DNA of 64,000 nucleotides from Lachnospiraceae bacterium (GCA_022791635.1 JAAVZL010000039.1:1-64000); one strand, 5' to 3'; counted from the stretch's first letter, positions 16,147 to 25,387 are shown. A program made the numbers and translations. The notes: generated from the sequence alone by a model not told the origin.

Positions 16147-18618
16147 CTACGCAGTCTCATGCAAGGTTCTCTCAATAATTTCATTCTGGAGCTTGTAATC
16201 CAGATTTACAAAATACTCACAGTAGCCGGCAATACGCACCACCAGATCCCGGTGCTTGGAGGGCTCCTTCTGGGCCTCCTGCAAAGCCGTTGCGTCCACG
16301 TAATTAAACTGAACCTCCGCTCCCTTTTCCTGAATATAGGTCTGAAGCAGTCTTACCACCGCAGCCGTTCCTTCCGCATCCTTCACCAGAGAGGGGCTGA
16401 TCTTCATATTCAAGGCAAAGGCTCCCGTAATATCCTTGGTCTCCATCTTAAAGACAGAATTCATCAGCGCCGTAGGCCCGTTGCTGTCCTTGCCCTGGCT
16501 TGGTCCGATGCAGTCGCTGATAGCCTCGCCCCGTTTGCGTCCGTTGGGGGTTGCCGGGGTCAGCTCTCCAAGCTCCACCATGGCGTTATAGCTGAATACA
16601 TTGTTTACAAAGCGGGCATTGTCAAGCTTGTAGATCTCGTTCTGCCTGCGAACCTGGGAAGAATAAGCATCCCAGATCTTGGCGGCCGTCTCGTCCGCAT
16701 AGTCATCGTCATTTCCGTAACAGGGTGCCTTCTCCAGCTTTTTGCGAAGAAGCTCATAGCCCTCAAAGTTTGCCTCCATGGCCTGATACAGGAAGTCAAG
16801 AGCAACCTCCTTGGTCTCAAACACAAAGCGCTTGATCACGGACATGGAATCGCTCACCGTGCCCATGCCCTGAGCATTGATAGACAGAGGACTTCCAAGC
16901 AGGGTTCCTCCCTGGAAATAATCGCAGCCCTTCTCCAGACATCCCTCGATGAGAGCCGAGGCAAAGGGATCCTGACTTCCCTTTCGCTCATTCTCAAGGA
17001 ACCGCACGCCGTTTCGTCCGAAATCGTCAACCTCGGCCCGCACCCGATCCAGATACTCTGCCTCAAAGGCCGCATAATCTGCATACGTCTTTCCCTTTTC
17101 CAGGGCTTCTTTTATCTGCTCTGCCAGCATCTCCGGCAGGTTCAGAGTTCCCACGGAAATCCAGTTGCAGTCCTTGCCCTCAATCATAATCTCCGTACAG
17201 CCCATATTGTAATAATTCCGCGCTGCCTCTACCGGCATGCCCAGGCTTGACAGGTTGGGAATCCACACATCGTCATTGAGTACCAGCGGCTGTCCGCAGC
17301 CTGCCTTCACCGTGCGGATCACCTCTTCGTACAGCCACTGGGGGCTTTCCTTGGAATTGAGGCGCACCGACATATTGGGGTAAGGAAGGGCCAGAAGAGA
17401 CATGACCTCCAGGCAGAGCTTGGTCAGCTCATTGGCTCCGTTCTCTCCCTTGGAGGTAACGCCGCCTACGGAGAGGCTCTGTACCGTACGCATCTTCGGC
17501 TCGTTAAGCTTCAGATACAGGGAACAGATGAGCTCAAAGGCACGATCTCTGGTTAACGTCCCGTTCTCCATATCTCTCTGATAGAAGGGATACATATACT
17601 GATCAAACCGGGCCAGGGACATGGCCGAGCCGCCCTCCAGATTGGCAATGAGCTGGGTCATCCACACCAAATCCAGGGCCTCATAGAAGGTATCCGGCTT
17701 CTCTGTGGAGATCTTTTTCATGATCTTTGCCAGGGTAAGGAGCTCTTCCTTGCGAAGGGCATCCTCCGTCTTTTCTGCCTCCTCCTGAGTGGCTTTTGCG
17801 TACTTCTCTATAAAATGAATCACACCCTCTATGGCGATTCTGGTAGATTCGTAGAAGACCTTCTTCTCCTCATCCTCTGCCCCTGCCAGGCGCTCTTTGA
17901 TCTCCCGCAGAATGTCGCCGTAGCCCCGTCTCACCAGATCCTTGTAATTCAGATTGGTGTGATTGGCAATCTTCCAGCTGATCTCGTGAAGGGCATCCCG
18001 GGTTTCCTGACCATAGTCATAGGTAAAGGTCATCTCGATCACCTTACCAATTTCATAGGGTGCATAGCCCTTATCCTTGCGCTCTTCGTTGAACACCTTG
18101 ATGAGCTTCTGCATGGTGTCAAAGGGAATGCTGGCATCGTAATGATCTCTTGCCATCAGAGAGCCGAAGCGGTTCTTCATAGCTGCCAGATTTTCTTCAA
18201 AGTTTGCGCTTCCGTCCATGGCATTCTCGTACTTTTCATCCTCCGGCTTCGGCGCGTAGATGCGATCCTTGTCATATGCGTCTAAGGCTTTCTCTGCCTC
18301 CGCGTAGAAATCCTCATAGGTCTTCGCATTCTGAACCGGGTCCACCGGCCACATGCCTGTCACGGAGCCTACCAGCTGCTCTGCCGGATAAACAGGCAAA
18401 GCTACATGATCCAGGTGATAAGCAAAGCCCTTTGCCCGGCGAATAGCCCGGGGCTCACCCTTGGTAGCCTGGATTTCGGCCGCCATATTCTCATACAGAA
18501 GTGTTTTGCGAAGACCTGCATCATTGAGCTCTTGCACCTGCTTCTGCATGGCCTGAATTCTTGGTGTTGTCATATCCTTTACTTCTTTAATAGAAGCAAC
18601 TCTTGTCAGATCACTCAC
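16147..18618 (-). CDS. Glycyl radical enzyme, eliminase type, paralog 1
   Basis: Tandem partner of the preceding enzyme, 823 aa from the chosen start. It has the same radical loop (RIAGYCEYF near residue 798) and the same MGCTEIMIEGK active-site loop; the C-terminal 130 residues are almost identical, while segments around 90-150 and 480-520 differ, which would allow different substrates. The start is taken as GTG at 18618 because AGGAGG lies 9 bases upstream; the two ATGs at 18627 and 18624 are at 0 and 3 bases from that site, too close to initiate well. It directly follows the activase gene. A heteromeric complex with paralog 2 is possible, but sequential or alternative steps are equally so. 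Confidence 0.93.
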   Translation of the reverse strand: MSDLTRVASIKEVKDMTTPRIQAMQKQVQELNDAGLRKTLLYENMAAEIQATKGEPRAIRRAKGFAYHLDHVALPVYPAEQLVGSVTGMWPVDPVQNAKTYEDFYAEAEKALDAYDKDRIYAPKPEDEKYENAMDGSANFEENLAAMKNRFGSLMARDHYDASIPFDTMQKLIKVFNEERKDKGYAPYEIGKVIEMTFTYDYGQETRDALHEISWKIANHTNLNYKDLVRRGYGDILREIKERLAGAEDEEKKVFYESTRIAIEGVIHFIEKYAKATQEEAEKTEDALRKEELLTLAKIMKKISTEKPDTFYEALDLVWMTQLIANLEGGSAMSLARFDQYMYPFYQRDMENGTLTRDRAFELICSLYLKLNEPKMRTVQSLSVGGVTSKGENGANELTKLCLEVMSLLALPYPNMSVRLNSKESPQWLYEEVIRTVKAGCGQPLVLNDDVWIPNLSSLGMPVEAARNYYNMGCTEIMIEGKDCNWISVGTLNLPEMLAEQIKEALEKGKTYADYAAFEAEYLDRVRAEVDDFGRNGVRFLENERKGSQDPFASALIEGCLEKGCDYFQGGTLLGSPLSINAQGMGTVSDSMSVIKRFVFETKEVALDFLYQAMEANFEGYELLRKKLEKAPCYGNDDDYADETAAKIWDAYSSQVRRQNEIYKLDNARFVNNVFSYNAMVELGELTPATPNGRKRGEAISDCIGPSQGKDSNGPTALMNSVFKMETKDITGAFALNMKISPSLVKDAEGTAAVVRLLQTYIQEKGAEVQFNYVDATALQEAQKEPSKHRDLVVRIAGYCEYFVNLDYKLQNEIIERTLHETA

Positions 18619-18634
18619 TCTCATCATCCTCCTT

Positions 18635-18652
18635 TATTCCAGTTCCAGTTTT
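18635..18652 (-). repeat. Leader repeat, short degenerate copy
   Basis: On the minus strand AAACTGGAACTGGAATAAAGG leads into AGGAGG before glycyl radical enzyme paralog 1, with GGAACTGGAATA matching the other leader copies. It overlaps the activase stop codon. This is the weakest member of the family and could be coincidence. Confidence 0.5.
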
Positions 18653-19565
18653 AATCAATATTTACCAGCCGTCCGCCCATAGCTATGATGGAATTCTTCC
18701 ACTCCGTGACCGTCTCGTTGGCCGGCATCTCGAACTCCACGCTCTCGATTCCGATCCGGGCCGCCTTGGAGATTCCAAGCTTGTGATAGGGCAGAATCTC
18801 TGCGCCTTCCAGATTCGGAAGCTCCTTGGTAAGCTCCGCAATTTTTTGGAAATGATCCTCCGTATCGTTTACATCGGGAATGATGGGGCAGCGCACCCGC
18901 ACCTTGGCTCCTGCATCGTGAAGACGGCGAATGGTTTCCTCCACCTTACTGTTGTCCCCGCCCACGTACTTTTTGTAAACCTCCGGATTCGTAACCTTAT
19001 AGTCGATGAGGAAAATATCCACATAAGGCAGGACGCCCTCATAATATTCCCAGGGAAGGGTTCCGTTGCTCTCGAGAGCCGTCTTTACACCTTCCTCCTT
19101 CACGCCCTTCAGGATCGCCGTAGCAAATTCCCGCTGCATCAGGGCCTCGCCTCCGGACAGAGTGATTCCGCCCTCTCCCGTAAAGTAGGCTTTATCCCGC
19201 AAAAGCTGCTTTATCACCTTACCGGCCTTCATGCGCTCTCCCAAGACCTCCAGAGCCTCTCCCGGGCACTCCTCCACACATTTTCCGCAGAACTTGCAGA
19301 GATCGCGGTTTACCTTGTGCTCTTCTCCCTCAAACACATGCACGCCCTGGGGACATACCTGCTCACATCTGCGGCACCCGATGCACTTGCTTGCGTTGTA
19401 GGAAAGCATCTGCCTTAAGGGAATCCCCTCCGGATTGTGGCACCAAAGACAGTTCACATTGCATCCCTTTAAAAAAACCGTGGTACGGATCCCCGGTCCG
19501 TCGTGAATGGAAAACCGCTGCAATCCAAACACAACACCTTCTACCTCTCTCATTTTCTCGTCCAT
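18651..19565 (-). CDS. Glycyl radical enzyme activase (radical SAM)
   Basis: Radical SAM enzyme of 304 aa that installs the glycyl radical on the neighbouring enzymes using S-adenosylmethionine. The radical SAM cluster motif is CNVNCLWC near residue 36. It is followed by an insert with two ferredoxin motifs, CIGCRRCEQVCP and CKFCGKCVEECP, giving two further [4Fe-4S] clusters. This layout is seen in activases of dehydratase-type glycyl radical enzymes and not in the short PFL activase. The SAM-binding GGE segment (LSGGEAL) is present. One activase serving two paralogs is the simplest reading. Confidence 0.94.
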   Translation of the reverse strand: MDEKMREVEGVVFGLQRFSIHDGPGIRTTVFLKGCNVNCLWCHNPEGIPLRQMLSYNASKCIGCRRCEQVCPQGVHVFEGEEHKVNRDLCKFCGKCVEECPGEALEVLGERMKAGKVIKQLLRDKAYFTGEGGITLSGGEALMQREFATAILKGVKEEGVKTALESNGTLPWEYYEGVLPYVDIFLIDYKVTNPEVYKKYVGGDNSKVEETIRRLHDAGAKVRVRCPIIPDVNDTEDHFQKIAELTKELPNLEGAEILPYHKLGISKAARIGIESVEFEMPANETVTEWKNSIIAMGGRLVNID

Positions 19566-19578
19566 GGGTTTGTTCCTC

Positions 19579-20076
19579 CTAAACCTCTACCTTAAGATAC
19601 TCCTCCTTGGGGAAATTGCCTCCTATAAAATCTGTAGCAAAGGTTCTTCCCGGAAGCTCACACAAAATCGTTGCCTGCTCCTTATCTACCACAAACTGGG
19701 TTCCGTGAAGCACCCCCGGCTTAATCTTCACAAAGGTTCCGGCCGGCACAAGAAACGCTTCCAGACTGTCTGAGTGAATATCTCCAAAGCCCCAGCCGGC
19801 ATAAATAATAATGTCTGCGTCAATGGGAAGAAGCCCTTCTGTTGCAAAATTGTGATATTCGTAATTCGTGATAAGATTCTCCCGCTTTTTCACCTGGCAG
19901 ATGCAGACCGACACGGGATCCGTCCCTCCACCCATGGGAAGATTCAGGGCATCCGGGAAAAACGCACTCTCTGTTCCTGCTCCGAAGCCCCAGCAGTCCG
20001 GATGAAACATATCGATAATCTCTCCATAGCTGCTGAAATTTTCTCTCGTGATCGGCTTTGCCTTTATGGTTTTCAT
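19579..20076 (-). CDS. AllA-like (ureidoglycolate lyase family) cupin
   Basis: Small beta-barrel protein of 165 aa. The order of motifs resembles ureidoglycolate lyase: F-x-x-YGEIID near the N terminus, NYEYHNFATEGLLPI in the middle, then EAFLVPAGTFVKIKPGVLHGTQFV. True ureidoglycolate lyases act in purine breakdown, but no purine gene is nearby. Placement between a sugar isomerase and the glycyl radical activase suggests a lyase or epimerase step on a sugar acid. The function is therefore open. It has a strong AGGAGG site and is 13 bp from the activase gene. Confidence 0.75.
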   Translation of the reverse strand: MKTIKAKPITRENFSSYGEIIDMFHPDCWGFGAGTESAFFPDALNLPMGGGTDPVSVCICQVKKRENLITNYEYHNFATEGLLPIDADIIIYAGWGFGDIHSDSLEAFLVPAGTFVKIKPGVLHGTQFVVDKEQATILCELPGRTFATDFIGGNFPKEEYLKVEV

Positions 20077-20097
20077 ATTCTCTCCTCCTTCTGCAAA

Positions 20098-20123
20098 GCC
20101 CCGTCCCTTTCCGGGACAGGGCC
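20098..20123 (-). other. Intercistronic hairpin after the isomerase gene
   Basis: CCCTGTCCC and GGGACGGGG (minus strand) can form a 9-bp stem with a GGAAA loop, 26-52 bases after the isomerase stop and just before the ribosome site of the AllA-like gene. No T-run follows, so it is more likely an RNA-stability or processing hairpin than a terminator. Confidence 0.5.
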
Positions 20124-20149
20124 AATCGTTCTCTTTTGTCTAACGTATC

Positions 20150-21532
20150 TTACAGACCCTTTATTTGATTTTTTCCCGGCGTATCGTAGGTAACATTAAG
20201 ATACCTTGCAGCCTCCTCCAGGGCACGTGCATAGGTTCCGTAGGCGCCTGCCACATGGTGAATGTAGGGGCCGAATACCAGCTTCTCTTCCCACTCCTCC
20301 CAGTTCTCTGTCTCAAACCACACATAGGTTCCCGTGGTCTTTGGTCCGTCCGTGGTCTTTCCCTCGCCTGCAAAGAGAACATACTCTCCGCCGATGCTGT
20401 CAAAGCGGCAGATGGTGATATCTCCTTTCTTAAGCTCCCAGCGTCCGTTAAACAGATCAATGCCTGCTTTCTTCTCGGTATCCCGCAGAGAGTAGGGGAA
20501 GGGTCCGCAGTGCCACAGAAGCTCTGCATTGTCATTCTCCGGATGACGGATGGTCAGATCCGCAAAGAACTGTGCACTGTCTCCCATAGTGGCTGCATTG
20601 AGGAGAGCCAGGGTTACGGCGCCGCTGATATCTCCCTCACAGGAAATGGGAAGCCCCTTGTCTGTCAGCTCTCCGATTCCGATGCAGGGAAGGCCTTTCA
20701 AATCCTCAAAGCGAGGCCAGCATTCTACGGCAGCCGCCACACAATCCTTCTCCCGAATGGCCTTCTCCATGGCCATGGTCAGGGCACAGGTCCATGCCAC
20801 CTGCTCCTCGCTCATATTGTTGATGTAATCAAGCCGGCCGGAGAATTCCTTTATGTAAGCCAGATACTCCTCAGACTTCGCCTCTGCAATCTCCTTTGTA
20901 TAGCCCACAATGGTGGAGATGGCAATGGGAACTACCTGTACGCCGAACTTCTCCAGAAGCTCTCCCTCGTTGGAAATCACGCTCATAAAGGGCTCCGGGC
21001 GGTTTCCAATCTGCGCAATGCGCATTCCCTTCATGGCCTTTACCACCATGGAGGCCCGCAGGAAGGTCTCAAATCCCTCCTGGAACTTTGCGCTCTTTGC
21101 GGGGCTGTTCACAATATAGCTGAAAGTCACCCCAAAGCGGCTCAGCACCTTTGTGGCTGCAATGATACCGCACTGGGTATCTCTTCCCCGGCAGGCATCC
21201 GTATTGGGCGCCGTATCTCTGGGGCCCCATACCAGGGTGGGGACCTTTAGCTTTGCGGCAATTCCGGCTGCCACACTCTCCTCACCAAAATCGCAGAAAG
21301 GCAGGAACAGTGCGTCCACTCTGGCATCCTTAAATTTATCTACAACCTTTTGTATGGTCTCATATTCGTATGCAATTCCGTTCTCACAGACATCGTCGAT
21401 GGTTACAAGTTCTACCGCATCCGGACGAATTCCCCGGACAACCTCCATAAAAATATCCTTCTGCTCCTTTGCTGCCTCCATAGAGAGAAAGGAGCGCTTA
21501 ATCGGCGCAACGCCAAGTACTAATTTTTCCAT
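20150..21532 (-). CDS. L-fucose/L-arabinose isomerase family protein
   Basis: Protein of 460 aa resembling the L-fucose isomerase superfamily, which interconverts aldoses and ketoses with Mn2+. Recognisable parts are the first domain (LFLPFCDFGEESVAAGIAAKLKVPTLVWGPRD), the central domain with CALTMAMEKAIRE and VECWPRFED, and the C-terminal barrel with LLWHCGPFPYSLRD and YVWFETENWEEWEEKLVFGPYIHHVAGAY-like segments. It is shorter than the roughly 590-residue FucI, as many uncharacterised relatives are. Context with an ABC sugar importer and a FGGY kinase supports an isomerase role; the sugar is unknown. The start has AGGAGG 7 bases upstream, fused to a leader repeat. Confidence 0.82.
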   Translation of the reverse strand: MEKLVLGVAPIKRSFLSMEAAKEQKDIFMEVVRGIRPDAVELVTIDDVCENGIAYEYETIQKVVDKFKDARVDALFLPFCDFGEESVAAGIAAKLKVPTLVWGPRDTAPNTDACRGRDTQCGIIAATKVLSRFGVTFSYIVNSPAKSAKFQEGFETFLRASMVVKAMKGMRIAQIGNRPEPFMSVISNEGELLEKFGVQVVPIAISTIVGYTKEIAEAKSEEYLAYIKEFSGRLDYINNMSEEQVAWTCALTMAMEKAIREKDCVAAAVECWPRFEDLKGLPCIGIGELTDKGLPISCEGDISGAVTLALLNAATMGDSAQFFADLTIRHPENDNAELLWHCGPFPYSLRDTEKKAGIDLFNGRWELKKGDITICRFDSIGGEYVLFAGEGKTTDGPKTTGTYVWFETENWEEWEEKLVFGPYIHHVAGAYGTYARALEEAARYLNVTYDTPGKNQIKGL

Positions 21533-21540
21533 ATTTACCT

Positions 21541-21672
21541 CCTATTCCAGTTCCGCAATATCCCGCTCAACACATCTTTGCCGAGAACAATTTCCGGCCA
21601 CAAAAAAACGCGTCCGTAAATCGTTCTATGTGTTTCGGGGATATTGCTGATTCCAGTTCCGCAATATTGCCT
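21541..21672 (-). repeat. Leader repeat, two units 110 bp apart
   Basis: On the minus strand ATATTGCGGAACTGGAAT occurs at about 21655-21672 and again as GGATATTGCGGAACTGGAAT, running into AGGAGG before the isomerase gene. The intervening segment contains GGCAAAGATGTGTTGAGCGG, which resembles GGCAAAGGTGTACTTGCCGG upstream of the Nim-like gene, so the repeat unit is longer than the 20-base core. Confidence 0.75.
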
Positions 21673-21696
21673 TTTTGTTCCATTTTTTGCTTTTTT

Positions 21697-21784
21697 GAGG
21701 GAGCTACCGCCCCTGGCGCCAAACAGCACAGCTTTTAAACTTAACTAACCCTACTGATTACACACCCTGGACAGCAGCTCCCTC
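21697..21784 (-). other. Long stem-loop after the solute-binding protein gene
   Basis: GAGGGAGCTGCTG and CGGTAGCTCCCTC (minus strand) pair over 13 bp, two of them G-T, with about 60 bases between them. The structure starts 36 bp after the binding-protein stop and lies before the isomerase. Such hairpins in sugar ABC operons often protect the binding-protein mRNA and raise its level above downstream genes; that role is inferred here. Confidence 0.6.
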
Positions 21785-21819
21785 TGCCTCGTTTATACAG
21801 ATATTACAGTCTTACTATT

Positions 21820-22905
21820 TTACTGAGCGAGTCCCAGCTTCTCATACTTGGCAATGAACTCATCTACGTTGGTCTCATCAATGTAAGCCGCGTCAAATAC
21901 CAGATCCTCATAATCGGTTGCCTTCATCTCGCCGTTCACGAGCTTGTTTACACGCTCAACTGCTGCCTCTGCATAAGCGTCAGAGCTCTGCAGTGCAGAA
22001 GCCTGAATCTTGCCTTCCTTAACGCCCATACATCCTGCGTACAGACCATCAATACCGTATACCAGAACACCGTCCTTACCTACGGGGATATTTGCTCCCT
22101 GCAGAGCCTCGATTGCGCCAAGAGCCATGTCGTCATTCTCGGAAATAACGCCGTCGATCTCATCGCCGTACTTGGTGATCCAGTCTTCCATAGTTGTCAT
22201 AGCGTCCATCTTCTGGAACTTCAGATACTTCTCCTCAAGAATTGTCACATCGTCACGTCCCTCTTCCTCAAGGGCTGCATGGAATCCGTTACCACGGCCG
22301 ATGGATCCTGAGTAACCCTCAACACCACGAAGCAAAACTACGTTTGCGTTCTCCGGAAGCTCTTTTGCTGCTCTCTGGGATACCAGGTATCCTAAGTCAT
22401 ACTCGGAGCAAATCCAGGTGGAGATGAAGTCCTTGTTGTCCTCCAGCTCGGTGGAATACTGCACACAGCTGGTTCCTGCTGCCATCAGTCTCTGGCATAC
22501 ATCCGGCTGGGCTACGTTGCCGGCATAGATTACCAGGGTGTAGTCTCCTGCGGACAGACAGTTCTCAAGACAAGCCAGAACTTCTGCGTCGTCGCCCTTG
22601 GTATCCAGAAGGTCACAGGTATATCCTGCCTCCTCCAGGGCCTGCTGGGTGATCAGAGCGGTCTGATGATGCCATGCATCGGACTGCCAGGTAACAAATG
22701 CAACCTTACCGGTGGTATTGGCAGCTACGCCGTCTCCTGCAGGCGCCTCAGCCTCAGCCTCTGCGTCTCCGCCTTCTGCGGGCGCCTCAGCATCTTCCTC
22801 TGTGGATGCAGGTGCATCTGCTGCAGGCTCTTCCTTGGAGCCACAGCCGGCCAGCATGCTAATTGTCATGGCTGCTGCCAATAACAGTGCAATTCTCTTT
22901 TTCAT
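21820..22905 (-). CDS. Sugar ABC transporter substrate-binding lipoprotein (RbsB-like)
   Basis: Extracellular sugar-binding lipoprotein of 361 aa. The signal peptide ends in the lipobox LAGC (Cys21), followed by an acidic, Ala- and Glu-rich linker to about residue 63. The rest is a type 1 periplasmic-binding domain of the ribose/galactose class (GKVAFVTWQSDAWHHQTALITQQALEEAGY at its start, ISENDDMALGAIEALQGANI near the hinge). It feeds the permease and ATPase encoded upstream in the same operon. The bound sugar is not evident. Nearby GH43 and GH31 enzymes make a pentose or xylose-containing sugar a candidate. Confidence 0.93.
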   Translation of the reverse strand: MKKRIALLLAAAMTISMLAGCGSKEEPAADAPASTEEDAEAPAEGGDAEAEAEAPAGDGVAANTTGKVAFVTWQSDAWHHQTALITQQALEEAGYTCDLLDTKGDDAEVLACLENCLSAGDYTLVIYAGNVAQPDVCQRLMAAGTSCVQYSTELEDNKDFISTWICSEYDLGYLVSQRAAKELPENANVVLLRGVEGYSGSIGRGNGFHAALEEEGRDDVTILEEKYLKFQKMDAMTTMEDWITKYGDEIDGVISENDDMALGAIEALQGANIPVGKDGVLVYGIDGLYAGCMGVKEGKIQASALQSSDAYAEAAVERVNKLVNGEMKATDYEDLVFDAAYIDETNVDEFIAKYEKLGLAQ

Positions 22906-22932
22906 AGTACTTGTTTTCCTCCTTTTAGTGGT

Positions 22933-23889
22933 TTAAGATGTACGTCTGGATCTTGTGAAAGTATCCAATGCCACAGCGACAATAATTACGAGGCCATTGA
23001 TTATCTGCTGTACATAAGAGTCAACTCCCATCAGATTCAGAATATTATTAATGATACCGATTACAATAGCTCCGATAACGGCGCCAAAGGCGTTACCAGT
23101 ACCGCCTGCAAAACCGATACCACCAATAACCGATGCTGCGATTCCCTGTCCTTCATAGCCGGTCGCACCGTTGGGAGCGCCTGCATTGATACGGGAACTG
23201 AATACAATACCTGCAAGTCCGGTAAAGGCTCCGGCTACCAGGTAGGAAAGAATGATATATTTGCGGATGCTGATACCGGAAGCTCTTGCCGCCTCACGGT
23301 TACCGCCAAGCGCATAGAAGTTACGGCCCAGACGGGTTCTGTCAAGCAGAATCCAGAAAATAATGGCACACACGATCATAATAATAATCGGGTTCGGAAT
23401 GGGTCCGATATAGCCCTGGCCGATTGCACGGAAGTTCTCGCCTGTGTTGATAATCGTTGCACCGCCGGTGAGCACGTAGCAGGCGCCGCGCACTGCCATC
23501 TGCATACCAAGGGTTGCCACGAAGGGCGGAACATCGAGGAAAGCCACGATAGAACCGGAAACAAGATTAATCAGCATGCCCAGCAGAATCGCCACAATCG
23601 CCGCCAGAAGCAGAGAGCCGCTGCTTACATACACAAAGATGGAGGAGCAGCCTGCAAAAATCAAGGTTGAAGCCGCCGCCAGGTCCAGATTTCCGGAAAT
23701 GATACATACGGACTCGGCAAACGCCAGAAGTGCATATACGGAAATCTGACGAAGAATATTAGTCAGATTCTCCAGTGTCAGGAACCGATTATTTACAATC
23801 GCACAAATAATCATAAAAAGCAAAGTGATGCAATAAATACTGTACTTTGCAATGAAGTTAATTACATTCTTACTGTTTATTTTATCCAT
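22933..23889 (-). CDS. Sugar ABC transporter permease (RbsC-like)
   Basis: Membrane permease of 318 aa with about eight to ten hydrophobic segments, the length and pattern of RbsC/XylH proteins. Characteristic stretches are GNLDLAAASTLIFAG, FVATLGMQMAVRG and ASVIGGIGFAGGTGNAFGAVIGA. It probably forms a homodimer that moves the sugar from the binding protein into the cytoplasm. It begins 1 bp after the ATPase stop and ends 27 bp before the binding-protein gene. Confidence 0.94.
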   Translation of the reverse strand: MDKINSKNVINFIAKYSIYCITLLFMIICAIVNNRFLTLENLTNILRQISVYALLAFAESVCIISGNLDLAAASTLIFAGCSSIFVYVSSGSLLLAAIVAILLGMLINLVSGSIVAFLDVPPFVATLGMQMAVRGACYVLTGGATIINTGENFRAIGQGYIGPIPNPIIIMIVCAIIFWILLDRTRLGRNFYALGGNREAARASGISIRKYIILSYLVAGAFTGLAGIVFSSRINAGAPNGATGYEGQGIAASVIGGIGFAGGTGNAFGAVIGAIVIGIINNILNLMGVDSYVQQIINGLVIIVAVALDTFTRSRRTS

Positions 23890-23890
23890 T

Positions 23891-25387
23891 CTACTTTCCT
23901 CCCGTGGCCAGTTTCATAACATTCACCTGACTGATCTCTTCGTCTTTTAATTCTCCTCTGACTTCACCCTCTGCCATAACATAGATACGCTTACACATAC
24001 CTAAGAGCTCCGGAAGCTCGGAGGAAATCATCAGTACCGCCATACCTGCGGCAGCCATCTCGGTCATCAGCTCATAAATCTCATACTTGGCTCCCACGTC
24101 AATTCCTCTGGTAGGCTCGTCGAGAATCAAAACCTTTGGATTGGACATCATCCACTTGGCAAGCACCAGCTTCTGCTGATTGCCTCCTGACAAGGTAAGA
24201 GCGTCCACATCCATATTGTTGGCTTTGATGCGGAGACGGTCAAAATAGATCTGAACCTGCTCCCGCTCCTTCTTTCTCTGAATAAAGCCGGCCTTGCAGA
24301 TTGCCTTCAGGTTCGGAAGTGAAATATTCTCTTTAATGCTGCGGCAGGCAACGATTCCGTATTTACGACGGTCCTCGGTAGCCATTACCAGGCCGTTATC
24401 GATGGCCTGACCGATGGTCATGCTGGTATAGGTTTTTCCATTGAGAATAATCTCTCCGGACACCATAGGATCCATACCGCAGATAGCCCGGACGGTCTCG
24501 GTTCTTCCTGCTCCTACCAGACCGGCCATACCTACAATCTCACCGGCTCTCAGCTTGATATTAATGTTCTTGCCCTTTCCGCCGGGAGCATTGAGGTTTT
24601 TTGTCTCCAGAAGAACCTCTCCCGGGGTTCCCTTAGGCTCCGGATACAAATTGGACACCTCACGGCCAACCATAGCCGCGATAACCTTCTGCTCGTCAAA
24701 ATCACTGATGGGTCCCGTCTGAATGCTCTGTCCGTCACGCATAATGGTGATATAGTCACTCAGCTGGAAAACCTCTTCCATCTTATGGGAAATATAGATA
24801 ACGGAACATCCTTTATCCCGCAGCTCGTTAATCTTCTTAAACAGAGTCTCGGACTCATGCTGAGTCAAAGAGGAGGTGGGCTCATCCATGATTACAATGT
24901 CGGCACCCTTATTCACGGCTTTCGCAATCTCGATCATCTGGGCGTCCGAGATACGAACCTCCCCCATAATATCTGTGGCTTTTGCATGGATTCCCTCCCG
25001 GTCAAGCAGCTCCTGCGCATCCTTGTTGATCTTCCTCCAGTCCACCAGTCCCAGCTTCGTTGTGGGATGGTGTCCCAGACACAGGTTCTCTGCCACGGTC
25101 AGCCCCGGAACATACACCAGCTCCTGGAATATCATGGAAATTCCCAGAGCCTCTGCCATATGGGGAGAGGCAATATCCACTACCTTTCCATGTACGGCAA
25201 CCGTTCCCTCATTGGCCTTGTGCATCCCGTTGATGACCTTCATCAATGTGGACTTGCCTGCTCCGTTCTCACCCACAAGGGAATGCACCACGCCTTTTTT
25301 TACTCCAAAGCTTACCCGGTCCAGAGCTTTTACACCCGGAAAGGTCTTTGTTATATTGGATAATTCCAATGCATATTCTTCACTCAT
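23891..25387 (-). CDS. Sugar ABC transporter ATP-binding protein (RbsA/MglA-like)
   Basis: Tandem ATPase of 498 aa that drives the importer. The first nucleotide-binding domain has Walker A GENGAGKST and Walker B VIMDEPTSSL; the second has a degenerate Walker A (GLVGAGRTE), signature LSGGNQQKLVLAKW and Walker B LILDEPTRGIDVGAKYE. That pairing is the hallmark of the carbohydrate uptake transporter-2 group. The ATG at 25387 follows AAGGAG by 5 bases; the GTG six bases earlier sits inside the ribosome site. It begins 9 bp after the dehydrogenase stop. Confidence 0.95.
   Translation of the reverse strand: MSEEYALELSNITKTFPGVKALDRVSFGVKKGVVHSLVGENGAGKSTLMKVINGMHKANEGTVAVHGKVVDIASPHMAEALGISMIFQELVYVPGLTVAENLCLGHHPTTKLGLVDWRKINKDAQELLDREGIHAKATDIMGEVRISDAQMIEIAKAVNKGADIVIMDEPTSSLTQHESETLFKKINELRDKGCSVIYISHKMEEVFQLSDYITIMRDGQSIQTGPISDFDEQKVIAAMVGREVSNLYPEPKGTPGEVLLETKNLNAPGGKGKNINIKLRAGEIVGMAGLVGAGRTETVRAICGMDPMVSGEIILNGKTYTSMTIGQAIDNGLVMATEDRRKYGIVACRSIKENISLPNLKAICKAGFIQRKKEREQVQIYFDRLRIKANNMDVDALTLSGGNQQKLVLAKWMMSNPKVLILDEPTRGIDVGAKYEIYELMTEMAAAGMAVLMISSELPELLGMCKRIYVMAEGEVRGELKDEEISQVNVMKLATGGK

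Noticed and set aside
15940..17250. Long open frame (436 codons) on the plus strand
   Set aside because: It lies antisense across the two glycyl radical enzymes; its translation has no family resemblance and it has no ribosome site. Similar shadow frames oppose the GH43, GH106-like, ABC permease and FtsH genes.
13638..18618. Annotation of the tandem enzymes as pyruvate formate-lyases
   Set aside because: They lack the adjacent Cys-Cys pair of PFL and have Cys-Thr-Glu; the activase also has the extra ferredoxin insert of eliminase systems.
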